A stretch of 64,000 bases of DNA from the NCBI GenBank assembly GCA_017620205.1, contig JAFZQX010000035.1, forward strand, positions 1 through 64,000, read 5' to 3'. Source of the stretch: Clostridia bacterium. Lineage in GTDB: Bacteria; Bacillota; Clostridia; UMGS1883; UMGS1540. Below the pieces are notes generated by a model, which saw only the letters and a list, made by a program, of their open reading frames with translations, did not search any database and was not told the DNA's origin. A program made the translations under genes and the position numbers. Within the stretch, counting starts at the first letter, position 1. Every line of letters starts with the position of its first letter. Below are positions 42,257-51,054 of the stretch, in pieces.

Positions 42257-44059
42257 TTATTCTTCTTCGTCCTCGTCTTCTTCGGTTCTTATAACCGCGA
42301 TTCCGAGTTCGTCAAGCTGCTTCGGATCTACATCGCTCGGCGCCTGCGTCATAAGCTCCGAAGCGTTCTGTACCTTCGGGAATGCTATAACGTCACGGAT
42401 TGACGGGCATCCGCAAAGTATCATCGCGAATCTGTCAAGGCCGTATGCCATGCCGCCGTGCGGGGGAGCGCCGTATTTGAAGGCATCCAAGAGGTGCGGG
42501 AAGCGGAGCTGCGCTTCTTCATCCGTAATGCCTATTGCTTTAAACATCTTGCGCTGGAGCTCGTTGTCGTAAATTCTGATACTGCCACCGCCAAGCTCCG
42601 TGCCATTTAAGATAATATCGTATGCTTTGGCAAGTGCCTTCTCGGGAGTTGTATCAAGAAGTTCAATATCCTCGTCGCGCGGTGCGGTGAAGGGATAGTG
42701 CATAGCCTGGTAGCGGTGCTCGTCCTCGTTATATTCAAAGAGAGGGAAGTCCGTAACCCATAAAAGGTCATAACGGCTCTCGTCTATAAGACCGAGTTTT
42801 TCACCGAGATGCAGACGGAGGTTTCCGAGTGCGTCAAATACTATCTTGTTGTTATCGGCAACCATGAGTACAACGTCGCCAACTTCTGCGCCTGCGGCTT
42901 CAAGGAGTGCTTTGCATTCGTCATCCGTAAGGAATTTAACTATCGGGCTCTTAAGCTCTGTTTCCGTAACCGTTATCCATGCAAGGCCTTTAGCGCGGTA
43001 TGTTTTAACGTATTCAACGAGTGCGTCAAGCTCGCGGCGTGCAAACTTGTCCGCACCGCCCTTGACGGTTATGCAGCGAACGCTGCCGCCCGCTTTAATA
43101 GCGCCGGAGAATACTTTAAATTCGCAGTCTTTTACCGCGTCGGACAAATCGTGAATTTCAAGACCGAAACGTGTATCGGGCTTGTCCGAACCGAAACGCT
43201 CCATTGCTTCCTTGTATGTCATTCTCGGAAGCGGAAGCTTTATGTCGATACCCTTTATTTCTTTAAATACTCTTGCTATAAACTGCTCGTTTAAATCCAT
43301 TACGTCGTCCGCTTCAACAAACGACATCTCAAGGTCTATCTGTGTAAATTCCGGCTGACGGTCTGCACGAAGGTCCTCGTCACGGAAGCATTTTGCTATC
43401 TGCATATATCTGTCAAAGCCCGAAACCATAAGAATCTGCTTATAAATCTGGGGCGACTGCGGAAGAGCGTAGAAAGCGCCGTTATGAATACGGCTCGGTA
43501 CGAGATAGTCTCTCGCGCCTTCGGGCGTGCTCTTTGTTAAAATCGGCGTTTCGATTTCGATAAAGCCGTTTTTGTCATAAAAATCATGCGCGATTGTTGT
43601 AATTTTATGGCGCGTCATGAGGTTTTGCTGAACGGAAGGTCTGCGCAGGTCTATGTATCTGTAGCGAAGTCTGATTTCTTCGCGCACGGAAATATCATCC
43701 GATACCATAAACGGAGGCGTTTCCGCTTTTGAGAGAATACGAAGGTCTGTTACGCGAACTTCGATCTGACCCGTTTTGATTTTGTCGTTTACCGTTTCGG
43801 GATCGCGCTTAACCAGTGTACCTTTAGCGGCAATAACATACTCGCTGCGGAGCTTTTCCGCCTTTTCGTAAATTTCTTTGTTTTCCTGGTTCATAACGAG
43901 CTGCAAAATACCGCTTCTGTCACGGAGATCTGCAAATATAAGACCGCCGAGGTCACGCACGCGCTGTACCCAGCCCATTACAACTACTTCTTTTGAAATA
44001 TCCTCCATAGAAAGCTCTTCACAGAGGTGTGTTCTTTTAAGTCCTTTAATCGTTTCCAT
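42257..44059 (-). CDS. aspS: aspartate--tRNA ligase
   Basis: 600 aa, bacterial-type length. An OB-fold anticodon-binding domain ('VVMGWVQRVRDLGGLIFADLRDRSGI') precedes class II motifs ('RYRYIDLRRPSVQQNL', 'CFRDEDLRADRQPEFTQID', 'GMAYGLDRFAMIL') and the bacterial insert domain. ATG 44059 has GGAGG upstream inside hisS, overlapping it by 14 bases. The C-terminus is very acidic. Confidence 0.97.
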   Translation of the reverse strand: METIKGLKRTHLCEELSMEDISKEVVVMGWVQRVRDLGGLIFADLRDRSGILQLVMNQENKEIYEKAEKLRSEYVIAAKGTLVKRDPETVNDKIKTGQIEVRVTDLRILSKAETPPFMVSDDISVREEIRLRYRYIDLRRPSVQQNLMTRHKITTIAHDFYDKNGFIEIETPILTKSTPEGARDYLVPSRIHNGAFYALPQSPQIYKQILMVSGFDRYMQIAKCFRDEDLRADRQPEFTQIDLEMSFVEADDVMDLNEQFIARVFKEIKGIDIKLPLPRMTYKEAMERFGSDKPDTRFGLEIHDLSDAVKDCEFKVFSGAIKAGGSVRCITVKGGADKFARRELDALVEYVKTYRAKGLAWITVTETELKSPIVKFLTDDECKALLEAAGAEVGDVVLMVADNNKIVFDALGNLRLHLGEKLGLIDESRYDLLWVTDFPLFEYNEDEHRYQAMHYPFTAPRDEDIELLDTTPEKALAKAYDIILNGTELGGGSIRIYDNELQRKMFKAIGITDEEAQLRFPHLLDAFKYGAPPHGGMAYGLDRFAMILCGCPSIRDVIAFPKVQNASELMTQAPSDVDPKQLDELGIAVIRTEEDEDEEE

Positions 44060-45320
44060 TACTTTCCTCCAGTTTCTTTATGTAACTCCTTATTTCTTCT
44101 GCGTTTAAATCTATTTTCTGGGCTTCGCCGCTTTGCATGTTTTTGATTGCGGCTTTTGCCTCTTTTACTTCGTCATCACCGATTACAACGGAGAACTTAG
44201 CGCCGCACCTGTCGGCGTTTTTCATCTGAACCTTAAGGCTTCGCTCAGATATATCGCGCTCCGCCCATATACCTTTTGCGCGAAGCTCCGATAAAAGCTT
44301 TTCGGCAAACTCAAACTGCCCCAATGCCGCGATGTAAATATCGGGTTTCGGGCTTTCCGGGAAGGGCACGCCGATGCTTTCCATAACAAGCAGTATTCTT
44401 TCAAGACCCATCGCAAAGCCGATGCCCGGCGTAGGCTTGCCGCCTATAGACTCAATAAGGTTATCGTATCTTCCGCCGCCGCACACGGTTCCCTGCGCGC
44501 CTATTGTGGTTGAAACAAACTCAAAAACGGTTCGTGTATAATAGTCAAGTCCTCGAACTATTGAAGGGTCAATAGAAAACTCAACATCCATATTCCGGAG
44601 TCTTCTTTGAACTTCCTCAAAATGCGCCTTGCAGTCATCGCATATGAAGTCCAGAATTGACGGCGCGCCCGAGGCTATACCTTTGCATATTGGGCTTTTG
44701 CAGTCTAAAACGCGCATCGGGTTTTTCTTTAAGCGCTCATGGCATGTTTCGCAAAGGTTTTCGCTGTTATCTGTAAGATATTTTAAAAGCGCATCGTTAT
44801 AATTCTTTCTGCACTCTTTGCAGCCTATGCTGTTTATATTAAGTGATAAACCCGTAATACCGAGGTTTTTAAATATTGCAGCCGCGAAAGCAATTATTTC
44901 CGCGTCCGCCGCGGCTTCGGCGTTTCCGTACATCTCCGCGCCGAACTGGTGAAACTCACGCATTCTGCCCGCCTGCGGTTTTTCGTAGCGGTAGCAGGCA
45001 ATATCGTAGAAAAGCTTTACGGGGGCGGGAAGCGCATAGAGTGAATGCTCAAGATACGCGCGCGCCGCAGACGCCGTGCCCTCGGGGCGGAGCGTTATGC
45101 TTCTGTCGCCCTTGTCTGAGAAGGTATACATCTCTTTTTGTACAACGTCCGTAGTGTCTCCTACGCCTCTCTGAAATAAATCCGTCTGCTCGAAAACGGG
45201 CGTTTTTATTTCGGAAAAGCCGAAGCACTTCGCGGTGTCTTTGGCAACCTTTTCAACATAGTCCCATTTATAAATTTCCGACGGCAGAATATCCGCCGTG
45301 CCTCTCGGAGCTTTTATCAT
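44046..45320 (-). CDS. hisS: histidine--tRNA ligase
   Basis: 424 aa. Class II core with 'RPEGTASAARAYLEH', 'YRYEKPQAGRMREFHQFGAE', 'GLDYYTRTVFEF' and 'GFAMGLERI', plus the anticodon-binding C-terminal domain. It is first in a hisS-aspS operon. The ~100-base upstream gap is too short for a T-box leader and none is seen. Confidence 0.97.
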   Translation of the reverse strand: MIKAPRGTADILPSEIYKWDYVEKVAKDTAKCFGFSEIKTPVFEQTDLFQRGVGDTTDVVQKEMYTFSDKGDRSITLRPEGTASAARAYLEHSLYALPAPVKLFYDIACYRYEKPQAGRMREFHQFGAEMYGNAEAAADAEIIAFAAAIFKNLGITGLSLNINSIGCKECRKNYNDALLKYLTDNSENLCETCHERLKKNPMRVLDCKSPICKGIASGAPSILDFICDDCKAHFEEVQRRLRNMDVEFSIDPSIVRGLDYYTRTVFEFVSTTIGAQGTVCGGGRYDNLIESIGGKPTPGIGFAMGLERILLVMESIGVPFPESPKPDIYIAALGQFEFAEKLLSELRAKGIWAERDISERSLKVQMKNADRCGAKFSVVIGDDEVKEAKAAIKNMQSGEAQKIDLNAEEIRSYIKKLEESNGND

Positions 45321-45420
45321 CTTATTACTCCTTTAATATATTTTTTGCATAAAAGCACATAATACGCCTATTATCACTATATTTTACTCCAAATGACATA
45401 CTTCTGTCAAGCTTTTTCCC

Positions 45421-45849
45421 TTATTTTATTTGAAATTCACGTTCATTTACCGCGTGCATAAATCCGTCAAGAGAGGTTGACATTATATCGCCTCCTATCA
45501 TTTTGCCGCCGCAGACTAAAATATTTGCGTAAACCTCCGTATTTTCGCTCTCTTTGTGGTTATATACTTTATATGTATACCGCACCGCCGTTTTGCCGTA
45601 ATAGGGCGCCAAATCAAACCCCGCCTTTTTCTGGATTTTATTGTACTGCTCATAAACCGTATCGGGCGCGTCGGGCAATTTTACTTCCGTAACCGATATG
45701 GGCGAAACAGACACATCCCAACCGTATCTTTTAAAAAGCTTTTGCCTATCCGCTTCCGTTTCCGCTTTAACACCGTGCGCGGAGCAGACGGCGGTAAGCG
45801 CAACAGCCGCTATTACCCAAAGAAAAATAAAAAGATACCTCTTAAACAA
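45421..45849 (-). CDS. DUF4830 membrane-anchored protein
   Basis: About 142 aa. A TTG at 45849 is 5 bases after AGAGGTGG; the GTG at 45858 lies within the site. One N-terminal membrane segment ('YLFIFLWVIAAVALTAVC') precedes the DUF4830 domain ('YGWDVSVSPISVTEVKLP', 'VYEQYNKIQKKAGFDLAPYYGK'). The domain lies outside the membrane; function unknown. Confidence 0.75.
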   Translation of the reverse strand: MFKRYLFIFLWVIAAVALTAVCSAHGVKAETEADRQKLFKRYGWDVSVSPISVTEVKLPDAPDTVYEQYNKIQKKAGFDLAPYYGKTAVRYTYKVYNHKESENTEVYANILVCGGKMIGGDIMSTSLDGFMHAVNEREFQIK

Positions 45850-45888
45850 AAAGACCACCTCTTTAAAAGATATTCCAAAGAGGCGGGT

Positions 45889-46356
45889 TTAATGCCTAAC
45901 TGTGTTCGCTATATTATATATTTTTATTCTTTTTCTTTTGGCATACTCAAGCGTTTTTACAGCTCCGCCAAAAGAGAGTTTAACATAACAAATCAAAAAA
46001 TCAGAATTGTTTACCATGTATTCATTAGCTTTTAATATATATAATTTTTTTGGAGTTTTTTCGGGGATGTCTGCAATTATTATGTTATCGAAATTTTCTT
46101 TGTAGTAATCTTTGTGTCTTGTTATTTCTTGCGTTAAATAAGGAATAATCAAATTAAGTGTTATTCCGTCATATGTTTTTTTTAAACTTCTGACAGCATA
46201 TGCGGCGCTTCTGTCAAAATCACCGTAGTTGCCTATCCAAAATTCATTTACAGAAAATTGTTTAATGAGAATATCTGCTGTATTAATTATTCTTTGGCCT
46301 ATGTCGCCGTCGCGTATCATTCCGTGTCCGGCAAAACAACATCTTAAAGTTTGCAT
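45889..46356 (-). CDS. SLOG-family protein (DUF1273/YpsA-like)
   Basis: About 155 aa; ATG 46356 has GGAGGTG 5 bases upstream, so the GTG at 46368 is rejected. 'CCFAGHGMI', 'FWIGNYGDFDRSAAYAVRSLK' and the late 'SFGGAVKTLEYAKRK' fit a SLOG Rossmann-like fold, which binds nucleotides or nucleotide derivatives. It is divergent from a small Xre regulator. SLOG proteins occur in stress and conflict systems; the role here is unknown. Confidence 0.7.
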   Translation of the reverse strand: MQTLRCCFAGHGMIRDGDIGQRIINTADILIKQFSVNEFWIGNYGDFDRSAAYAVRSLKKTYDGITLNLIIPYLTQEITRHKDYYKENFDNIIIADIPEKTPKKLYILKANEYMVNNSDFLICYVKLSFGGAVKTLEYAKRKRIKIYNIANTVRH

Positions 46357-46400
46357 AGGCACCTCCACACATTAACTACCGTGTAAAGGTAGTTTTATTT

Positions 46401-46442
46401 AATTATAAACAATAAAAATTTATTTGTAAATAGTTTATAATT
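46401..46442. promoter_or_regulatory. 10-bp inverted repeat between the divergent SLOG and Xre genes
   Basis: AATTATAAAC (46401-46410) and GTTTATAATT (46433-46442) are exact inverted copies 22 bases apart in the shared promoter region. A further AACTACC/GGTAGTT palindrome lies close to the SLOG start. Either could be the Xre operator. Confidence 0.45.
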
Positions 46443-46486
46443 ATTTTGAGAAAACTATTGATTATTCAATGCTTGTGAGGATTTTT

Positions 46487-46732
46487 ATGAACGCTTTTAA
46501 TGAAAAAGAATATGAAATGTTTATAATAAAAGTCGGGTTGAAGGTAGGTTATTACCGTAGGCTTGCCAATATGACACAAGAACAGCTTGCCGAATACAGC
46601 GGTATGTCCTTAAATTTCATTTCACAGCTTGAGGGACCGAGCGCACCTTATGTACCCTCGCTTAAATCGCTTTTCAAAATAAGCAAAGCGTTGGGTGTTC
46701 CCATAAACAAGCTGACAGATGTAGAAGACTGA
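46487..46732 (+). CDS. Xre-family HTH regulator
   Basis: About 81 aa; ATG 46487 is 6 bases after GTGAGG, the ATG at 46469 has no site. Helix-turn-helix 'MTQEQLAEYSGMSLNFISQLE' with the family-typical 'SLKSLFKISKALGVPINKL'. No further domain, so it is a plain DNA-binding repressor type, likely controlling the divergent SLOG gene and itself. Confidence 0.85.
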   Translation: MNAFNEKEYEMFIIKVGLKVGYYRRLANMTQEQLAEYSGMSLNFISQLEGPSAPYVPSLKSLFKISKALGVPINKLTDVED

Positions 46733-46772
46733 AAACGGTGTTTGACAAAACTTGTCAAACACCGTTTTTTTT
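46732..46772. terminator. bidirectional terminator
   Basis: AAAACGGTGTTTGAC pairs with GTCAAACACCGTTTT followed by T-run; it ends the Xre gene and the convergent nucleotidyltransferase operon. Confidence 0.9.
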
Positions 46773-46778
46773 GCATTA

Positions 46779-49184
46779 TTAATTATCATCCAGTATTTTT
46801 CTGATTCTATCCGTAAAATCCTCCGCAAGCTCGTTTGCGTATTCTTCGCGTTTTGCGTCAACCGTCATTTGACAAACGGGTTTGCTCCCGTGCGGAATTA
46901 TATAGACCGCGCCTTTTTCGTTTTTTATGCACACCCTGTCCGCGCCCTTGTCTTTTACAAGCGATGAAAGCTCACGCATAAGCTTACCCTTGTCCTTTTC
47001 CGCGCAGTCTATGTCTTTTCTTATCACACAGTATTCGGGAATTTCATCTAAAAGATGCGAAAGCGAAGTTTTTTCAGAGCACAAAAATTCCGCAAGCTTT
47101 ACTATTGCGGCAAACGCATCAAAATTAAAATAAAACGTATCGCACTCTTTGGGGTTTGACATGTTTTTTATAAGCTCCGCCAAAAAACCGCTTTTTTCAA
47201 AACGTTTTATCCCGGCGCCGTTTTTTTCCGCAAGCTCTTCGAGCGCCGACGGCGCTGACGCATCCGCCAAAACTTCGCCTCCGTATTTTTTCATAATGAC
47301 AAGCGCGGACATAAGTTTTTGCATGTCAAAGTCCGTACACCTTGCGCCGTCCGAAAATAAAACGCTGCCGCAGCTTTTATCCGTCACGGCGCCGAAAGCG
47401 TAGTTTCCGCTTTTTGTTTTTTTAGTAAATTCCGAAATGAAGGCGGAGTCGTTTAAATCCGTTTCGCCGCGCACCGCAGTTATATTAATATTTAAATCCG
47501 CCGCCACAAGAGACAAGAGATTTAAAAGATGCTCCGACGGCGTTATTACAAGAATACTTAAATCGATATTTGCCCGCACAGAGCCGAGTATGTCTCTTAT
47601 ATACGAAAGCTTATAGTCGGAAAGGGAGTTTTGCGGCTTTATACTGCCTGCGGAGCAGTATGAAAAATCGCACCTTTCAAGAGCATGACGTATCTCGCGC
47701 ATCTCACCGCGGCTTAAATCATTGCCGTTTTTGCCCAAAAGATAAATGGAAATTTTGTCGCCCGTGTTTTCTATATAAACGCCGCCCGAAATTGCGTATG
47801 TTTTAAGTCCCGCGCGAGTGACCGGTAAGATATTCTCCCCCAAATCAAACACCGCGCCGCCGCCTGCCATAATCCCCGATATAATTGCTCTTTTTATCAT
47901 AAGCGACGGCACTTCGCCGTCCGATGAAACGCTGAGCTTTCCGCCCTTTATAACTTTGCAGAGCGCCGCCCCGAGTGACGCGGCAAAAGGCGGCGTTATA
48001 TCGGAGCCTATGGCGCCCGAAATATAGCTGTCGCCAAAAAGCTCATTTTTTTTGCCGCTGCCCCAAACGATGTTTGATATAACAGCCGCGCCGTCCGCTG
48101 TTTCCTTGTAAGGCCAAATTTTTACGCGCGGCATAACCTTTGAGTTTTCGCCGAGCGTGCTCCCTTCGCCTATAACGGCCTGCTCAAAAACCTCGCTGCC
48201 GCGGCGCATTACGGTTTTATCGCACAAAACGGCACCGCGTATCTGCGCGTTTTCGCAAATTTTGCAGTCGTGCCCCAAAACGCTCCGTTTAATTGCAGCG
48301 CCTTTTAAAACCTCGCAGTTTTCGTTTAAAACGGAATAGCTGTCTATTTTCGCGCCTGCGTGTATTTTGCAGTTTTTGCCGATAAAAGCAGGGGCGTTTA
48401 TCTCAGATGCGGGGTCAATAAAAGCGCCCTCGCCCGCAAATATATTTTCTTTTATTTCGCGCGCGCCGAGATTTATATTTATTTTCTTGTCAAACACGTC
48501 AAAATGACAGTGTCTGAAAACGTCTATATCGCCAATGTCGCACCAATAGCCTTCGGCGCGGTATCCGTAAAGGGCGCGGCCCTCTTTTAAAAGCTTAGGG
48601 AAAACGTCCTTTGAAAAATCAAAATTTCCGCCAGTAAAACCGTCAAACACGCTTTTATTTAAAATATAAATGCCCGTATTTACCGTGTCGCTGAGTACCC
48701 GGCTCCAGTCGGGTTTTTCGAGAAAACGCTCTATCTTGCCGTCTTCGTTTGTAACTACAACGCCGTATTCAACAGGGATATCCATAGAATAGAGCAAAAG
48801 CGTAGCTTCCGCTTTTTTCCGCCTGTGAAAATCTATTGCGGCGGAAAGGTCAAGGTCGCAAAGCGCGTCGCCGCTTATAATAAGAAACTCACCGTCTAAA
48901 AAATCCTTCGCGGCAAAGACCGCGCCCGCCGTGCCGAGAGGCTCATCTTCCGTAAAATATGTTATGTTTATGCCAAATTTACTGCCGTCGCCGAAATAGC
49001 TTTTTACGCTTTCGGGAAGGTAGCGCAGCGTTATGCCTATATCTCTTATCCCGTGCTTTGATAAAAGCTCCGTTATGTGCAGGAGCATCGGCTTTCCGAA
49101 AACGGAAGCCATGGGTTTCGGTTTTGTGCATGTTAAAGGCCTCAGTCTCGTACCGCCGCCGCCCGCCATAATAATTGCTTTCAT
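46779..49184 (-). CDS. sugar-1-phosphate nucleotidyltransferase fused to a degenerate phosphomannomutase domain
   Basis: 801 aa. Residues 1-235 are a nucleotidyltransferase ('MAGGGGTRLRPLT', 'LIISGDALCDLDL', 'EYGVVV', 'YWCDIGD'). Residues ~245-370 are left-handed beta-helix repeats ('AFIGKNCKIHAGAKIDSYS'). The C-terminal ~430 residues follow the phosphohexomutase layout. However, the TASHNP serine loop is replaced by 'SGGVYIENTGDKISIY', and the DGDxDR metal loop by 'GAVTDKSCGSVLFSDG'. The mutase part is thus probably inactive. The first part should make GDP-mannose or another NDP-sugar for cell-surface glycan. It is the last gene of an operon with DUF421 and DUF4363. Confidence 0.85.
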   Translation of the reverse strand: MKAIIMAGGGGTRLRPLTCTKPKPMASVFGKPMLLHITELLSKHGIRDIGITLRYLPESVKSYFGDGSKFGINITYFTEDEPLGTAGAVFAAKDFLDGEFLIISGDALCDLDLSAAIDFHRRKKAEATLLLYSMDIPVEYGVVVTNEDGKIERFLEKPDWSRVLSDTVNTGIYILNKSVFDGFTGGNFDFSKDVFPKLLKEGRALYGYRAEGYWCDIGDIDVFRHCHFDVFDKKININLGAREIKENIFAGEGAFIDPASEINAPAFIGKNCKIHAGAKIDSYSVLNENCEVLKGAAIKRSVLGHDCKICENAQIRGAVLCDKTVMRRGSEVFEQAVIGEGSTLGENSKVMPRVKIWPYKETADGAAVISNIVWGSGKKNELFGDSYISGAIGSDITPPFAASLGAALCKVIKGGKLSVSSDGEVPSLMIKRAIISGIMAGGGAVFDLGENILPVTRAGLKTYAISGGVYIENTGDKISIYLLGKNGNDLSRGEMREIRHALERCDFSYCSAGSIKPQNSLSDYKLSYIRDILGSVRANIDLSILVITPSEHLLNLLSLVAADLNINITAVRGETDLNDSAFISEFTKKTKSGNYAFGAVTDKSCGSVLFSDGARCTDFDMQKLMSALVIMKKYGGEVLADASAPSALEELAEKNGAGIKRFEKSGFLAELIKNMSNPKECDTFYFNFDAFAAIVKLAEFLCSEKTSLSHLLDEIPEYCVIRKDIDCAEKDKGKLMRELSSLVKDKGADRVCIKNEKGAVYIIPHGSKPVCQMTVDAKREEYANELAEDFTDRIRKILDDN

Positions 49185-49227
49185 GTTATCACCCTTTGCA
49201 AAAAGTATGTACGGGCGGCGAAGCCCT

Positions 49228-49608
49228 TTAAAAAATATTTTCTAATGTCACCCGTTCTTTTTTGGGGATGTGTGCCAGAAGCTCGCGCAGCGTTTCAATA
49301 TTTGCCATAAGCTCGGGCTTGTCGCGGTATTTTTCATACTGCGAAATCTCGGACATGGTTGTAATAATAAGGTCCGTTTCGCCGTGGTCTATAAGCATGG
49401 CGAGCCACTTGTCGTTTTCCGCCCATTTTTCCGATAAATCTTTTAAGACGGAATCAGCCGTTTCCCAATCGTCGCTGTCGACCGCGCTTGTCAGCGCATC
49501 AAGCGGCTTTGTCATCTCATCTCCCGCTTTTTCAAGAGACATCTGCGCAAAAATCATTCCCAAAATCAAAGCGGCGAAAATAAAGCAGGTAAGTATTGTG
49601 CCCTTCAA
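49228..49608 (-). CDS. DUF4363 protein
   Basis: 126 aa, TTG start overlapping the DUF421 stop, with AGGAG 8 bases upstream. One N-terminal membrane segment ('ILTCFIFAALILGMIFAQ') and an outer helical domain ('WETADSVLKDLSEKWAENDKWLAMLIDHGETD') are typical of DUF4363. In Clostridia this family commonly sits beside DUF421; the role is unknown. Confidence 0.8.
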   Translation of the reverse strand: MKGTILTCFIFAALILGMIFAQMSLEKAGDEMTKPLDALTSAVDSDDWETADSVLKDLSEKWAENDKWLAMLIDHGETDLIITTMSEISQYEKYRDKPELMANIETLRELLAHIPKKERVTLENIF

Positions 49609-50282
49609 TTATTATTCTCCTTTTTCTTGAAGCACAGCTTGCCGTCGCGCGTATAGTTTGCAAGCAGTACGTCCGGAATAGCAAGCTTTTTCTTTTTAAT
49701 CTCTCCCATAAGCCATTTTTCGCTTTTATTTATTTTGTTTAAATTATCGGTTATTATTCTGCCGTCGCTGATAATCGTATATGGCATCTCTTCCTCTTTC
49801 GGGGAAAGAGCGAGGTCCTCCGGTGTCAGGGGTCTTTTCGCGGCTTTGGGGACTATGCATATCTCTCCGTCCGTATCAAGTATCGCCGTTTCAACGTCGT
49901 CTATATTTACTATGTCCTTTGAACGGAGCGCTTCCATAACGTCGTCCATGCTCATGCGAAGACGGCGAAGCTCTTTTAAATCAATTTCGCCGCGTCTTAT
50001 TATTATGCTCGGGCTGCCCGAAATAAAGCGGCGGAAGCGCTTACTTTTAAGCGATATCGCGGAGAGCATAACCTCAATAAACACAAGCGTTATAATAGGC
50101 GCTATGCCGTTTATAAGCGGTATTCCCGTCTCCTGCATCGGAACCGCGGCGAGGTTGCCGAACATTATCGTTATTACAAGTTCGCTCGGCTGCAGCTCGC
50201 CTATCTGCCGCTTGCCCATAAGCCTTAAGCCGAGCATAACGGCTATATACAAAATAAAAGTTCTTATAACGGAAATAGTCAT
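49605..50282 (-). CDS. DUF421 (YetF-like) membrane protein
   Basis: About 225 aa from ATG 50282 (GGAGG 6 bases upstream; codons to 50345 are not used). Three N-terminal membrane segments ('LGLRLMGKRQIGELQPSELVITIMFGN' region) precede the cytoplasmic DUF421 domain ('SGSPSIIIRRGEIDLKELRR', 'MSMDDVMEALRSKDI'). The family is spread through Firmicutes, some members being spore-related; function unknown. Confidence 0.85.
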   Translation of the reverse strand: MTISVIRTFILYIAVMLGLRLMGKRQIGELQPSELVITIMFGNLAAVPMQETGIPLINGIAPIITLVFIEVMLSAISLKSKRFRRFISGSPSIIIRRGEIDLKELRRLRMSMDDVMEALRSKDIVNIDDVETAILDTDGEICIVPKAAKRPLTPEDLALSPKEEEMPYTIISDGRIITDNLNKINKSEKWLMGEIKKKKLAIPDVLLANYTRDGKLCFKKKENNN

Positions 50283-50327
50283 AAAACGCCTCCGCATATA
50301 TTTTGCGCCGTAAAATATAAAATATTC

Positions 50328-50363
50328 AAAAAAAAAAGCAAGCACCTAAAATAGGTGCTTGCT
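50328..50363 (-). terminator. terminator of the DUF1232 gene
   Basis: Read on the minus strand, AGCAAGCACCTA pairs with TAGGTGCTTGCT across 3 bases and is followed by a run of nine or more T. Confidence 0.85.
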
Positions 50364-50371
50364 CTTGTGTA

Positions 50372-50869
50372 TTAATCTTTCTCCTGCGTATCCTCTTCCG
50401 GCACGAATATACCTTTCCATTCCTTGTATGCCGCTATATCGTTTTTTGCAGCCTTGCCTATCATATAGAGTACGGCGGTGTCATCAAGCGCACCGATAAA
50501 GGGCAGAGCGTCCGGCAGAAGATCTATGGGCGCTACAAAATATATCAGTCCGCCGAGCAGGGTTGCTATGGTAGCTATGGGAATTTTGTTGTACTCGCCC
50601 TTTAAATAGTCCGAGACGATATCGCACATAACGCCGGCGTTTTCGAAAAACGTTCCGACAACCGGAACATTTGAAAGCATGGCGCAAAGCCATTTTGCCT
50701 TTTTCAAAATCTTCTCCGCTTTTCCTTTGTCGCGGAGAACGTCTTCCGCTTTTTTCCTGCTTTCTTCTATCTGTTCTTGAATCATTTCGCTGTTTATTCC
50801 CTTGTCATGGAGAACTTCACCGATTTCTTCGATAAACTCTTTGTTTGTGTTTGTTTCTTTTTCGTTCAT
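50372..50869 (-). CDS. DUF1232 (YkvA-like) membrane protein
   Basis: 165 aa. A charged helical N-terminus (~1-65) is followed by the DUF1232 core 'IPIATIATLLGGLIYFVAPIDLLPD' and 'LPFIGALDDTAVLYMI', which holds one or two membrane helices. Function unknown. It has its own promoter region and terminator. Confidence 0.85.
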   Translation of the reverse strand: MNEKETNTNKEFIEEIGEVLHDKGINSEMIQEQIEESRKKAEDVLRDKGKAEKILKKAKWLCAMLSNVPVVGTFFENAGVMCDIVSDYLKGEYNKIPIATIATLLGGLIYFVAPIDLLPDALPFIGALDDTAVLYMIGKAAKNDIAAYKEWKGIFVPEEDTQEKD

Positions 50870-51007
50870 TTTATATCCTCCTTAAAAATAAGGTTTCAGG
50901 TAAATTTGAATATGGCTTTTCATCTTGAGTATATTATATCGCACCTTTAAAAAAAGCACGATAGCAATTTGTGCAAAATAAGCGGGTGAATTTTAACAAT
51001 AAGTGCA

Positions 51008-51037
51008 AAAAACTGCGGCAATTTTGCCGCAGTTTTT
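51008..51037 (-). terminator. terminator of the giant surface-protein operon
   Basis: AAAAACTGCGGCAA pairs with TTGCCGCAGTTTTT with almost no loop spacing and T-run, just after the stop of the 2693-aa gene. Confidence 0.85.
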
Positions 51038-51054
51038 GAATGTTTGAAAACGAC

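Noticed and set aside
45321-45420. T-box leader in front of hisS
   Set aside because: Too short, no T-box sequence (TGGNACCGCG-like) or anti-terminator pair.
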